Positions 25,339 through 34,070 of a stretch of 64,000 nt of DNA are shown in pieces. The DNA is from an uncultured Clostridia bacterium (GTDB lineage: Bacteria > Bacillota > Clostridia > Christensenellales > Borkfalkiaceae). The stretch's first letter is position 1; every line of letters starts with the position of its first letter. Made by a program: the position numbers and the translations under genes. The notes beneath the pieces were generated by a model. That model saw only the letters and a list, made by a program, of their open reading frames with translations. It was not told the origin of the DNA and searched no databases. The DNA lies in assembly GCA_934254815.1 (NCBI GenBank), contig CAKQME010000003.1:1-64000 (forward strand), read 5' to 3'.

Positions 25339-26949
25339 TTATTTGATGCAATATATTGCCGAAAGGTAATATTCCGCTCCGACGGGCAAAGCGCTCTTTT
25401 TGTCTGCTCCGACAAAACGAATCTGGAGATTTGCTATACTGGGCGACTTTGCATGTGTTTTCCCTGGCGTAAACATCGGAGCCAAGTCCCATTTAACTTG
25501 CGTCCACGAATGAGCCGCGCAAACCGTATCGCCGCCCCAGACGTATGCTGCGGTTATTTCATAATCATTGGGATTATATACCCAAAAACTTATCGATTTG
25601 TATTCAGATACGTCCGCTATATATGGTCTCTCTAATATAAGTCGACCGGCGTCTCCTCCGTTTCCGAGTTTTGCAACAGTTACTTTTAACGATCCTCGTT
25701 CGTCTTCTCTTTTATATCCGGCGTCCGTATTATAACTTAATTCCAATTCTCCGGGTACTTTATATCCCAATTGACTAATTCCGAATTCTTCATCCAGATA
25801 AATAACTTTATCGGGTACGATAACAGACGGTTCGGTTGCAGAATCTGATTTGAGGCAATATATTGCCGAAAGATAATATTCCGCTCCGACGGGTAAAGCA
25901 CTGTTTCCGTCCGCTCCGACAAAGCGAATTTGGAAATTCGCAATACTGGGGAATTTCGCATGCGTTTTCCCCTCCGGATAAAATATCGCATTTAAATCCC
26001 ATTTTATTTGCGTCCACGAATTAGCCGCGCAAACCGTACTCCCACCCCAGCAATATCCTGTGGTTATTTCATAGTCATTGGGATTATATACCCAAAAACT
26101 TATCGATTTGTATTCAGATACGTCCGCTATATATGGTATCCCCAATATCAGTCGACCGGCATCCGTTCCATTCCCGGGCTTTGCAACAGTTACTTTTAAC
26201 GATCCCTGTTCGTCCTCTCTTTTATATTCGGCGTCCGTATTATAACTTAATTCCAATTCTCCGGGTACTCGGAATCCCAATTGACGAATTCCGAATTCTT
26301 CATCCAGATAAATAACTTTATCGGGAACAGTAACCGTCGGTCCGATTGCGGGAATTGTGTACTCAACTTGCTTGTGTACTCCTTTCGGACTTACCGCATC
26401 TATAACCCATTTATAATTGCCGGACGAATACGGCGCTACAAATCCGCCTAAAGTACTAATCTCTTTATCGCTTGACTCATGATACAATTTTACTTTACAT
26501 GCAGTCACATCCGCATTGCCGAATCTGAACTGCGGTACAGCGTACCAAATCTTGGACATATAAAAAGCAGGTAAACCTTCTTTGGGTAAATCGACCGTAG
26601 GCGGCAAATATCCGAAATTCACTGTAAGTACTGCGTCTTTAGTGCCTTTCGCTTTATATGTAAACTTATACACGCCTGTTTTTTCGGCGTTGATTTTACC
26701 GTCAATGACTTCCACGTTTTCACCATCCGGGTTCTTGACGCTTTTCAGTTTAACCGTGTACCCTGACATAAATTCGCCACCCTCGTTTACGACTTCAAAT
26801 ACAGGTACCTCGTACAACCCCACATAAGCATTCAATGTTTCTTCCGGAACATTGATTTTTAATCCGGAAACATTGCACGCTGTAAGTGAAAACAATGATA
26901 GTACGAACAGTAAACTAGCCAACAAAACCAATCTTGCTTTCGTTTTCAT
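25339..26949 (-). CDS. Modular carbohydrate-binding-like lipoprotein, copy 1
   Basis: This 536-residue protein has a lipoprotein signal ('LFSLTAC'), no long linker, and then the same order of domains as its neighbour: Ig-like, 'LPAFYMSKIWYAVPQ' domain and two 'VPDKVIYLDEEFGI' modules. Identity to the gene at 23601 is high across the whole length at protein and DNA level, so a tandem gene duplication is evident. Differences such as 'YPEGKTHAK' versus 'TAGKTHAK' lie in loop-like places. It is encoded between the permeases and the binding protein and probably works at the cell surface with them. Confidence 0.75.
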   Translation of the reverse strand: MKTKARLVLLASLLFVLSLFSLTACNVSGLKINVPEETLNAYVGLYEVPVFEVVNEGGEFMSGYTVKLKSVKNPDGENVEVIDGKINAEKTGVYKFTYKAKGTKDAVLTVNFGYLPPTVDLPKEGLPAFYMSKIWYAVPQFRFGNADVTACKVKLYHESSDKEISTLGGFVAPYSSGNYKWVIDAVSPKGVHKQVEYTIPAIGPTVTVPDKVIYLDEEFGIRQLGFRVPGELELSYNTDAEYKREDEQGSLKVTVAKPGNGTDAGRLILGIPYIADVSEYKSISFWVYNPNDYEITTGYCWGGSTVCAANSWTQIKWDLNAIFYPEGKTHAKFPSIANFQIRFVGADGNSALPVGAEYYLSAIYCLKSDSATEPSVIVPDKVIYLDEEFGISQLGYKVPGELELSYNTDAGYKREDERGSLKVTVAKLGNGGDAGRLILERPYIADVSEYKSISFWVYNPNDYEITAAYVWGGDTVCAAHSWTQVKWDLAPMFTPGKTHAKSPSIANLQIRFVGADKKSALPVGAEYYLSAIYCIK

Positions 26950-27005
26950 TTAAACGTTCTCCTCATATAATATATTTTTGTTAAATTTTTACCTAAAAAA
27001 TTAAT

Positions 27006-27878
27006 TTATCCTTTCAACCCTCCGCCAAGTGAAATGTCCATGATTTTATTGGAAAAGGCAGTAAATAACGCGATTACAGGAATAACACTCATCAGTATCC
27101 CCGCATATAATACCGGCTGATTCAGCATCCTTTGTGTCTGCATACGGAATATAAACAATCCGGATGACAGCGTGGGGTAGTTTTTCAAAAACAAAAGCGG
27201 ATTCGAATAATCATTCCATGCACCTATCAATGCCAGCGATCCAAGTGCAACCAATGTAGTCAACGCTTGCGGCATCATAATCCTAAAAAATACTGTAATG
27301 CGCCCCGCACCGTCGATAAATGCCGATTCCGCATAACTCCAGGGTAAATTCTTAAAATACCCGTGTAATATTAGAAAATTAAATCCAAAACCATTAGCAA
27401 ATACTATCAAGTAAAAAGGCGTATCGATAATCCCCAACGCTGTATATACTTTATATTGCGACGGTAATCCGCCTACAATAGGAATCATCATAACAATTAA
27501 AACCAAACCGTAAACAAATTTGCGACCCGGGAACTCATATTTTGCCACTACATATGCAGACATGGACGAAACGAATATCCCTAAAAACGCAGCTCCTATT
27601 GAATACCATAAAGAATTCGCTAACAACCCGAACATATAAACTTTACCATTGTCCGTATTTACCGCCAAAATTTTAAAAGCATCCACATAATTACTGAACA
27701 GCCATTTTTCAGGCAATCCCGTAGGATTGTAATTAAGCTCGATTTGATCTTTCAAAGACAACAAAAACGCCCAAATCGTTGGAAAAATAAGACTAACAGA
27801 ATACAGCAACAATAAGACGCAAACTATTGCTTTCGCGATACGAAAACTACGTTGTTTCACAATTGTTTTTTTTCTCAT
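27006..27878 (-). CDS. Sugar ABC transporter permease (MalG type)
   Basis: The 290 residues contain six membrane helices and the permease EAA loop 'ESAFIDGAGRITVFFRIMMP', which docks the ATPase. The C-terminus 'DISLGGGLKG' is typical of MalG/LacG-type subunits. Its start overlaps the stop of the MalF-type permease by one base. It forms the channel together with the gene at 27878 and takes substrate from the binding protein at 20671. Confidence 0.92.
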   Translation of the reverse strand: MRKKTIVKQRSFRIAKAIVCVLLLLYSVSLIFPTIWAFLLSLKDQIELNYNPTGLPEKWLFSNYVDAFKILAVNTDNGKVYMFGLLANSLWYSIGAAFLGIFVSSMSAYVVAKYEFPGRKFVYGLVLIVMMIPIVGGLPSQYKVYTALGIIDTPFYLIVFANGFGFNFLILHGYFKNLPWSYAESAFIDGAGRITVFFRIMMPQALTTLVALGSLALIGAWNDYSNPLLFLKNYPTLSSGLFIFRMQTQRMLNQPVLYAGILMSVIPVIALFTAFSNKIMDISLGGGLKG

Positions 27879-28819
27879 CAGTATTCCACCTCTGGATCAA
27901 GCTTCGAGATAAAATAACGGGCACCAAACACAATTGGAATCGTACAAATTGAAAAGAATATTCCGATTGCGGCAGGGTATTCGTATGATGCACCGTTCCA
28001 TGTTTGCAAAAAGATATAGAACGACAATGTCATTGTTTTATGACCGCCCATAGACCCGCCCTGTTCCGCAAATAACAAAATCGGTCCGCTTGCCATAAAA
28101 ATATTGGCTAATGCCAAAACAACCGTTATCGAAAATGTCGACCATATCATAGGCAAAACGATCGACCAAAGTTCTCTTGCCCAACCAATTCCATCCAACA
28201 GTCCCGCTTCTAAAATCTCATCGGGCAGTCTGTTCATTGCCCCTTGATACAAGATCATATTACTCGCTAAACCTGTCCAAAAGACGTAAAACATAATGGT
28301 AGGAGTTGCTGTTCGATCATTATTGAGTAAAACCGGCATTTCATATCCAAACAAGTTTTTCAATACGGTATAAATCGGCCCGAATTTAGAAATCATTACC
28401 GTATACATCGATACAAAAAACACACCGGAAATAATACTCGGTAAAAACAAAATAATCCTGAACCCTTTATAAAATAAAATCTTTTTACTGAAAAAATAGG
28501 ATATCAGCAATGATACCGGTATTATAATAAACAAATTCAAAGAAAAGTATTTTAGCGTGTTGATCAAACCGATTCGAATATCGGAATCGACGTTAGCCAA
28601 ATCTCTAAAAAGCCTTTCGAATTGGGCAAGCGAAAATTTCGACACCAAAGATCCGTTTTCAAACGTCACTTCTTGAAAAGCAAGCAGAATAGAATTTATG
28701 TTAACAACTATATAAAAAACAATAAACTGAACAATAGCAATAGAAAGAAAGGAATATGCGAAGATATAATCCTTTCTTTTTTTATTGAGAAAAACTTTTT
28801 TTGTCTTTATTTCGTCCAT
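27878..28819 (-). CDS. Sugar ABC transporter permease (MalF type)
   Basis: The 313-residue, six-helix permease has an EAA loop 'EAGLLDGIGWARELWSIVLP'. Its N-terminal cytoplasmic stretch 'FLNKKRKDYIFAYSFL' is usual for MalF/UgpA-type subunits. The start lies within the end of the GH2 gene (13-bp overlap), so both are translated from one mRNA. Confidence 0.92.
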   Translation of the reverse strand: MDEIKTKKVFLNKKRKDYIFAYSFLSIAIVQFIVFYIVVNINSILLAFQEVTFENGSLVSKFSLAQFERLFRDLANVDSDIRIGLINTLKYFSLNLFIIIPVSLLISYFFSKKILFYKGFRIILFLPSIISGVFFVSMYTVMISKFGPIYTVLKNLFGYEMPVLLNNDRTATPTIMFYVFWTGLASNMILYQGAMNRLPDEILEAGLLDGIGWARELWSIVLPMIWSTFSITVVLALANIFMASGPILLFAEQGGSMGGHKTMTLSFYIFLQTWNGASYEYPAAIGIFFSICTIPIVFGARYFISKLDPEVEY

Positions 28820-30564
28820 AATTTATCCCGCCGCATACATTTCAAAATTTTATTAACGGAAATCTCACTGATTTTCGGATTCCTTTCGTAAGTATAAAAC
28901 CCATTTTGTTCCTGTTCAACGTCATATAACTGCGTATAACAAAATCCGCATACTTTCGAACAGTCAAACAACAAGTCTGTCAACGCAATAAAATCATTAA
29001 CAAAAGTCTCTTCTCCGTCAAGAGCAACATATCCCCATCCCGTAGTATTTTCGACATGGGCAACTTCGCCTGCGGTACTCACCTGAAGATTCTTGACTCG
29101 AGAAAAAGTTCTACCGCCATATTCGCTGATACAAATAAATTGTCCGGCATACTTTCCATCGGGGTCATTCGGTGCAAAAACTTTTCCAAAAATCATTTCA
29201 CCTTTTTCAACAGCGTTTAAGCAAGCTTGCATCTTACCGGCATCCTGATAACAGTGCACATCGAAAATATCCGTTCTTTCGCTATGATATCCGCCGCTTG
29301 CATCAACACTTGGACGAGTCGGATCTACTTCTTTAGTAAAATTGTACACTATTCTACTAAAGCGTATATCACAAATCAATTCTTTATTTTGATAATCCTC
29401 CCACATTTCGTTAAGCGGACACCATGCTATTATGCAAGGATGATTAAAATCACGTTCAATAACCTCTCCCCACTCACTGATAAAATTCCCAAGAGGTTCC
29501 AGATTAAAGCAGTGAATTCCCCAACTCGGCATTTCTCCCCAAACAATATAACCGGCCTTATCGCATTCATATAAAAACCGAGGTTCAAATACTTTTTGAT
29601 GAAGACGAGCCCCATTAAACCCCAAATCTGTTGCAATTTTAATGTCTCGCACAAATTCAGAACTATCTTTTGCCGTATAAATACCATCCGGATAATATCC
29701 CTGATCCAACACGAGTTTTTGGAAAAACGGATTTCCGTTAATTATTATCATACCGTCTTTGCAGGCGACCTCGCGTAAACCGAAATAACTGTACACTTTA
29801 TCTTTCCCAAATGTTATTTCTACGTCGTACAATTCACCTTTTCCGGGCTCCCATAAATGCTTTTCCTTTAAAAAAACTGTAACCCGTTTTTTATAACTGC
29901 AAATAACACTCTCTTCTCCCATCAATTCCCCACAGTAAAATATCCTTACCGTAAGGTTTTCGTTTCCTTGAACAATTGTTTCCACATCAACCGTTCCGTT
30001 TTTCACATTGGGAAAATATTTTACGGATTTTAAATAATGTTCAGGAGTAAATTCTATCCAAACAGATTGCCATATTCCCGTCACCCGAGTATAAAAACAC
30101 CCATGAGATTCTTTGAAAGACTGTTTACCGCTCGGCACATTTGCTGTAATATCGTCTTCAACATATACAACCACTTCGTTTTTGTCGGCATTAACAAATT
30201 TAGTTATATCAGCCGCAAAAGGTGTATACCCACCATTATGTCCGCACACATATTGCCCGTTTATGTATATTTTCGCCGCGTAATCCACCGCCCCGAATCG
30301 AAGCATAATCCTGTCTTGAATTTGATTTTGCGTAAGATGAAAATATTTTCGATACCAGCAAGCGTATATAAAGTCAGTATACCCTATTCCTGATAATACT
30401 GATTCCGGACAAAACGGAACTTCTATCCTTTGCGACAACGGCTTATGAAGCAACCCTCTTTCAAAACCAGTTTTACTGTTATCTATCTCAAACTCCCACA
30501 TACCATTCAAGCACATCCAGTTTTTTCTTTCAAACTGCGGATCGGGATATTCAGTCCTTTTCAT
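28807..30564 (-). CDS. GH2 glycoside hydrolase (beta-galactosidase/glucuronidase-like)
   Basis: I take the ATG at 30564, six bases after AGGAGG, over 30582. The 585-residue, signal-less protein shows the GH2 plan. A jelly-roll N-terminal domain ('MRxxYPDPQFERKNWMCLNG', 'YINGQYVCGHNGGYTPF') is followed by an Ig-like domain and a TIM barrel. The likely acid/base Glu is in 'CPLNEMW' and the nucleophile Glu in 'CISEYGG'. 'LHQKVFEPRFLYECDKAGY' is also typical. The length, without extra C-terminal domains, is that of short beta-glucuronidase or beta-galactosidase forms, and the substrate cannot be fixed. It is the first gene behind the promoter at 30.6 kb. Confidence 0.88.
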   Translation of the reverse strand: MKRTEYPDPQFERKNWMCLNGMWEFEIDNSKTGFERGLLHKPLSQRIEVPFCPESVLSGIGYTDFIYACWYRKYFHLTQNQIQDRIMLRFGAVDYAAKIYINGQYVCGHNGGYTPFAADITKFVNADKNEVVVYVEDDITANVPSGKQSFKESHGCFYTRVTGIWQSVWIEFTPEHYLKSVKYFPNVKNGTVDVETIVQGNENLTVRIFYCGELMGEESVICSYKKRVTVFLKEKHLWEPGKGELYDVEITFGKDKVYSYFGLREVACKDGMIIINGNPFFQKLVLDQGYYPDGIYTAKDSSEFVRDIKIATDLGFNGARLHQKVFEPRFLYECDKAGYIVWGEMPSWGIHCFNLEPLGNFISEWGEVIERDFNHPCIIAWCPLNEMWEDYQNKELICDIRFSRIVYNFTKEVDPTRPSVDASGGYHSERTDIFDVHCYQDAGKMQACLNAVEKGEMIFGKVFAPNDPDGKYAGQFICISEYGGRTFSRVKNLQVSTAGEVAHVENTTGWGYVALDGEETFVNDFIALTDLLFDCSKVCGFCYTQLYDVEQEQNGFYTYERNPKISEISVNKILKCMRRDKLWTK

Positions 30565-30595
30565 TAGTTGCCTCCTATTCATTTATCCTATCGTA

Positions 30596-30624
30596 ATTAT
30601 ACCATGCGGTATTTGAATAATCAA
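30596..30624 (-). promoter_or_regulatory. Promoter of the sugar operon with operator-like palindrome
   Basis: On the minus strand the -35 box TTGATT (30619-30624), a 17-bp spacer and the -10 box TATAAT (30596-30601) precede the GH2 gene. A perfect inverted repeat ATACC-ATGC-GGTAT (30599-30612) overlaps the -10 box and spacer and is a likely operator. The AraC gene is divergent from here. Confidence 0.7.
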
Positions 30625-30695
30625 TACTCTACAGCGGCCAAAAACTCCACTACATTGTCTTTTTTGGAAAAAAAAATTGATATTATATATTTCGC

Positions 30696-30724
30696 TTGAC
30701 GATTCAGTTTATTTATAGTAAAAT
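30696..30724 (+). promoter_or_regulatory. Promoter of the AraC gene, probably leaderless
   Basis: TTGACG (30696-30701), a 17-bp spacer and TAAAAT (30719-30724) are well placed. Transcription would begin near 30731, one base before the ATG at 30732. No Shine-Dalgarno is present. Confidence 0.5.
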
Positions 30725-30731
30725 AATTTAC

Positions 30732-31580
30732 ATGGAAACAATAAAGAAAAATTTACAAATTTTCAAGTTCGATGACAACCTCCCTCCTGAACAATCCATT
30801 GATACTAAAGTAAAAAAATTAGTGTTTGACGACTTACACGAACACGAATATGTAGAAATTTTTTATGTAATCTCGGGAAGCGGTCAACATTGGCTTAATG
30901 GAAAAGTTTCTCCCACAAAAGCCGGGGACGTCTACATTATTCTTCCGGGAGATACACATCGACACATAAAATCCAAAACATCCAGCGATTTCTTGTATAG
31001 GGATATATTGATAAAATTACCCTATTTTAAAACTATTTGCGAAACTTATTACAAGACGTTATATAACGATTTTTTTAACAAAAATATTCCTCAAAGTATT
31101 TCCTTAACTACCACATCTCTGTTCTTGTTTGAAAATATCTTTTTACAATATAGTAATACGGCCAAACAGGAAAAACTCATATTGGAAAAACTCATAGTTC
31201 ACAATTTAATTATTTCTTTTCTCAACAATAACACCTTAAAACAATCCAAAAAGCTTCCGAATTGGATGATTACTTTTATCAGCGAACTCAATCGTCCGGT
31301 CAATTTTGCTGTACCTTTAAAAGAATTGGTTAACCGATTTCATTATACCAGTTCTTACATGTGTAAATCTTTTAAAAAACATACCGGAAGCACTATCACC
31401 GATTATTTTAACAACAATCGCATCGCATATGCGGATTCTCTTTTAAAAAACACAAATTACTCTATTGAATATATTTGCAGTATTTGTGGATTTAATAATC
31501 CCAGTTATTTTTATTCTCTTTACAAAAAAATTTATAAAACCACTCCCCGCAAATTTTCAACTCAACCATATCATAATTGA
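30732..31580 (+). CDS. AraC-family transcriptional regulator
   Basis: The ATG at 30732 is preferred to the TTG at 30696, which lies in the promoter. The 282-residue protein has an N-terminal cupin sensor domain ('DDLHEHEYVEIFYVISGSG', 'AGDVYIILPGDTHR') and a C-terminal pair of helix-turn-helix motifs ('FHYTSSYMCKSFKKHTG', 'ICGFNNPSYFYSLYKK'). Such regulators sense sugars and activate the adjacent transporter or glycosidase operon, here the divergent operon starting at 30564. It ends before a strong hairpin at 31648. Confidence 0.93.
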   Translation: METIKKNLQIFKFDDNLPPEQSIDTKVKKLVFDDLHEHEYVEIFYVISGSGQHWLNGKVSPTKAGDVYIILPGDTHRHIKSKTSSDFLYRDILIKLPYFKTICETYYKTLYNDFFNKNIPQSISLTTTSLFLFENIFLQYSNTAKQEKLILEKLIVHNLIISFLNNNTLKQSKKLPNWMITFISELNRPVNFAVPLKELVNRFHYTSSYMCKSFKKHTGSTITDYFNNNRIAYADSLLKNTNYSIEYICSICGFNNPSYFYSLYKKIYKTTPRKFSTQPYHN

Positions 31581-31647
31581 TCCTCTCCATTATATTTCAT
31601 TAAAGTCTCCTTCATTTTTTATCTTTACTATATTTTACACGACGAAA

Positions 31648-31677
31648 AGAAGCCGCACATTTTTTTGTGCGGCTTCT
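31648..31677. terminator. Strong hairpin after the AraC gene
   Basis: AGAAGCCGCAC pairs perfectly with GTGCGGCTTCT around an 8-nt T-rich loop. The U-tract is poor on both sides (CTTCGTTTC), so it may act as a weak terminator or convergent block. Confidence 0.6.
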
Positions 31678-31771
31678 CTTCGTTTCTATGTTCAGTTGTT
31701 TATATCCGAGTTCTGTTCTTAATCTTTATAGCATGTCTCTTTTAATTTAACTAATGTATATAACCTCATTC

Positions 31772-32702
31772 TTATTTTTCCTCCACCTTACTTATCAATT
31801 TTATCATTTTATCGAAGTCGCTTTCATACAATGCCATTTCGCGTTTACGATAAATTTCAAATTCCTTTTCGGCTTTCGCCATTGCCTCTTTATGGGAAAC
31901 GCTTTCGCTTCCCTGCAACAGTTTTCTGCGGTTGGCAACGATTTGTCGGTCAAGCGCATCTATCTATTCTTTCATTGTCATTGCATTTTGCGGCGAGTAC
32001 GGTAAGATAATTTTTGGCTATTTTTACGTTGTCTTTCGTAATATATAAGCCTTTGAAATTTGTCATACCGACGATCGGCTTTTCACTGTCTACTCTTTCG
32101 TAGATCACTTCTGCGGCTGTACGTTCATGTACAGCAAAATACAATTTGTTCTGCACGGTTGCAAAAAATTTTTTCGTCATATCCGAACGGGGGTCGTAAT
32201 CTATCGCAGTCGCATAAATATCGGTTACCTGCTGATAGAAATTTCTTTCCGAAGAACGGATGTCGCGAATACGCTGAAGAAGTTCTCTGAAATATCTCGA
32301 ACCGCCTTGCTTTAAGCGATCGTCATCCATCGTAAACCCTTTCTGAATATATTCGTGCAATCTTTCGGTCGCCCATCTTCTGAAACGCGTCGCCACCTGA
32401 GATTGAACCCTGTAACCGAGCGCAATAATCATATCAAGATTATAGTGATCGATGTTCCTTTTTACCCAGCGCGTTCCCTCTTCGCGAACTAACAAGAATT
32501 TCTTGTTAGTTGCTTCGCGGTCGAGTTCGCCGTCGGAATAAATCCCGTCTACATGCTGACTGATATTCTGTTGCGTCGTATCATAAATTTCCGCAAGTTG
32601 CGCCTGCGTAAGCCACAAATCTTCATCGGCAAAACGAACGGAAACTTTCGTAACGCCGTTTTCATCCTGATATATTACGATTTTATTATCTTTAGAATTC
32701 AT
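31772..32702 (-). pseudogene. Broken rhuM-type gene
   Basis: The first 250 codons from ATG 32702 match RhuM-family virulence proteins ('DLWLTQAQLAEIYDTTQQN', 'NIDHYNLDMIIALGYRV', 'RFRRWATERLHEYI', 'YQQVTDIYATAIDYDP'). After 'IAKNYL' a short deletion and frameshift bring the frame to TGA at 31950. The family C-terminus is still readable in another frame, starting 'MTMKE', then an amber codon at the usual Trp position, 'IDALDRQIVANRRKLL', and on to a TAA at 31772-31774. Intact members have about 330 residues. The role is unclear; RhuM genes occur in mobile and pathogenicity islands. Confidence 0.8.
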
Positions 32703-32749
32703 TATGTTTGCCTCTCTTATGTATTATAACATCGAAACGCGACAAAACA

Positions 32750-32884
32750 AGATTTTGTCTGCAACTTTGTTGCTGGCGACTTTGCCATTGCAATTCTGCC
32801 GTTTCTGTTGAAATATGGTGCGAAAAAGTCCTTGCAAGCAAACTTTTTCGCTTATATTATAGCATAAAGTGCTTTGATTTTCAA
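32750..32884 (-). ncRNA. Candidate structured RNA, copy A, with promoter
   Basis: On the minus strand TTGAAA (32879-32884), a 17-bp spacer and TATAAT (32856-32861) start a transcript. It begins with a 10-bp hairpin GCGAAAAAGT/ACTTTTTCGC (32820-32851) whose loop contains TTGCTTGCAAGG. A GCAAC-AAA-GTTGC hairpin (32761-32773) comes later. Copy B at 40.8 kb shares the loop, the -10 box and the order of hairpins. It could be a small RNA or a leader for the rhuM gene. Confidence 0.35.
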
Positions 32885-32959
32885 TAATTTTCAGCCTTTC
32901 GTTCTAAAAATCGCCTTTCATTTCAGTGAAAAAATTGCTCCGATTTCTCAAATTTTTAA

Positions 32960-33217
32960 TTATTGTTCCCCATAAATCATTCCTTCATCAGCAAAAATGC
33001 CCACCATTTGCCATTCGGGATTGGAATTGATTTTCTCTGTGTAATGTTTCTTTTGTACTTCGTAACTGTTGATTTGCTCTTCCTGTTTTGTGGAAACGCG
33101 ACAGTACGCCGCAACACGAATTCTGCGGTACGATTGAAACGTATTCTCTTGCGAGTTTATTGTTTCGGCTATTATTCGTACTTTCTTTTCTTTCGCGTTT
33201 GCGGTTACGGTTTCCAT
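32960..33217 (-). pseudogene. Truncated serine recombinase, N-terminal piece
   Basis: This 85-codon frame starts three bases after the previous gene, with AAGGAG at the stop codon. It encodes the start of a resolvase catalytic domain, including the active-site 'AAYCRVSTKQEEQ', and ends at 'FADEGMIYGEQ' just where family members continue 'GISGT'. The rest is missing. It was the third recombinase of a cassette. Confidence 0.75.
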
Positions 33218-33218
33218 C

Positions 33219-34070
33219 TTATCTCCTTATTTCTGACCCGTTTATTAGTATAATTCCGACTTCGCCGTCGGAATATAATTTTATGGCTTCCGCAATGGAA
33301 CTTAATAGTTTTGGCGAAAATTCCGTTTGCGGCACTACATTTTTAAGCGCGCTTTTCATTCTCATAGTTTTACCTGTATTTTTATCCGCTTTATTATAGA
33401 TTTCAGAAAAATACTCGTTTATTTTCTCCCGTATTTTTTCCTCGTTTCTGCTCGGATTTATAAACAAATTTTCTATTTCTTTTTTAATCGCCGGCAGCTC
33501 GCCGCCGAAAAAATCTTCTCGCGGCGAATATTCGATATTCTCGCATTTTTCGATTAACTCGTTCAAAATATCTATCAGCCTTTTTATCAAAGCGTCATCT
33601 TTGATTGTGATTACTTTTTTACAATCTTTATTTTGGCAATACCATTTTTCGTGATTTTTTCTTCTGCAATCGCACCGTCTTTTCATAACGCCGCCGCATT
33701 CGGGACATTTTACGGGTATCAATATACGATGTACGTCTTTATCGAGAAAGTTTTCCGTTACCGTCCTTTTCTCGTTATATAAAGCCAGTACAGCATTAAA
33801 AGTCGGCTTATCTATTATCGGCGGGAACTTGTTTTCCCCGTTATATCGCGCGTCTTTCACTACCCTTAAAACCCGCGATTTATTCCACTCAAATTCGTTC
33901 GGCATATATTCGATTCTTCTTTCAGTTAAATCGTTTGCTATTGCCATAACGCCCTCACGTTTAAGATATCTCGTAAATATTTCGATAACTGCGACGGATT
34001 CTTTCTCGTTTATAACTTTTTGACCGTTCTCATATTTGTACCCGAACGGTATATTGCGTATTTTCATCAT
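33219..34070 (-). CDS. Recombinase-domain protein lacking catalytic domain
   Basis: The ATG abuts the TGA of the full recombinase, so the two are translationally coupled. The 283 residues begin directly with the DNA-binding recombinase domain ('IRNIPFGYKYENGQKV'), followed by a zinc ribbon ('CPECGGVMKRRCDC', then 'WYCQNKDC') and a coiled coil. There is no resolvase domain and thus no catalytic Ser. Such short forms occur next to full-length recombinases in clostridial elements and may serve as a DNA-binding partner in synapsis; that role is inferred. Confidence 0.8.
   Translation of the reverse strand: MMKIRNIPFGYKYENGQKVINEKESVAVIEIFTRYLKREGVMAIANDLTERRIEYMPNEFEWNKSRVLRVVKDARYNGENKFPPIIDKPTFNAVLALYNEKRTVTENFLDKDVHRILIPVKCPECGGVMKRRCDCRRKNHEKWYCQNKDCKKVITIKDDALIKRLIDILNELIEKCENIEYSPREDFFGGELPAIKKEIENLFINPSRNEEKIREKINEYFSEIYNKADKNTGKTMRMKSALKNVVPQTEFSPKLLSSIAEAIKLYSDGEVGIILINGSEIRR

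Noticed and set aside
25278..25415. N-terminal extension of the second modular lipoprotein
   Set aside because: The added codons lack a signal peptide, overlap the 3' end of the paralogue, and the internal ATG has the right Shine-Dalgarno and lipobox.
23685..26827. Repeated plus-strand ORFs opposite the lipoprotein genes
   Set aside because: They repeat only because the minus-strand modules repeat, and have no ribosome sites or protein-like features.
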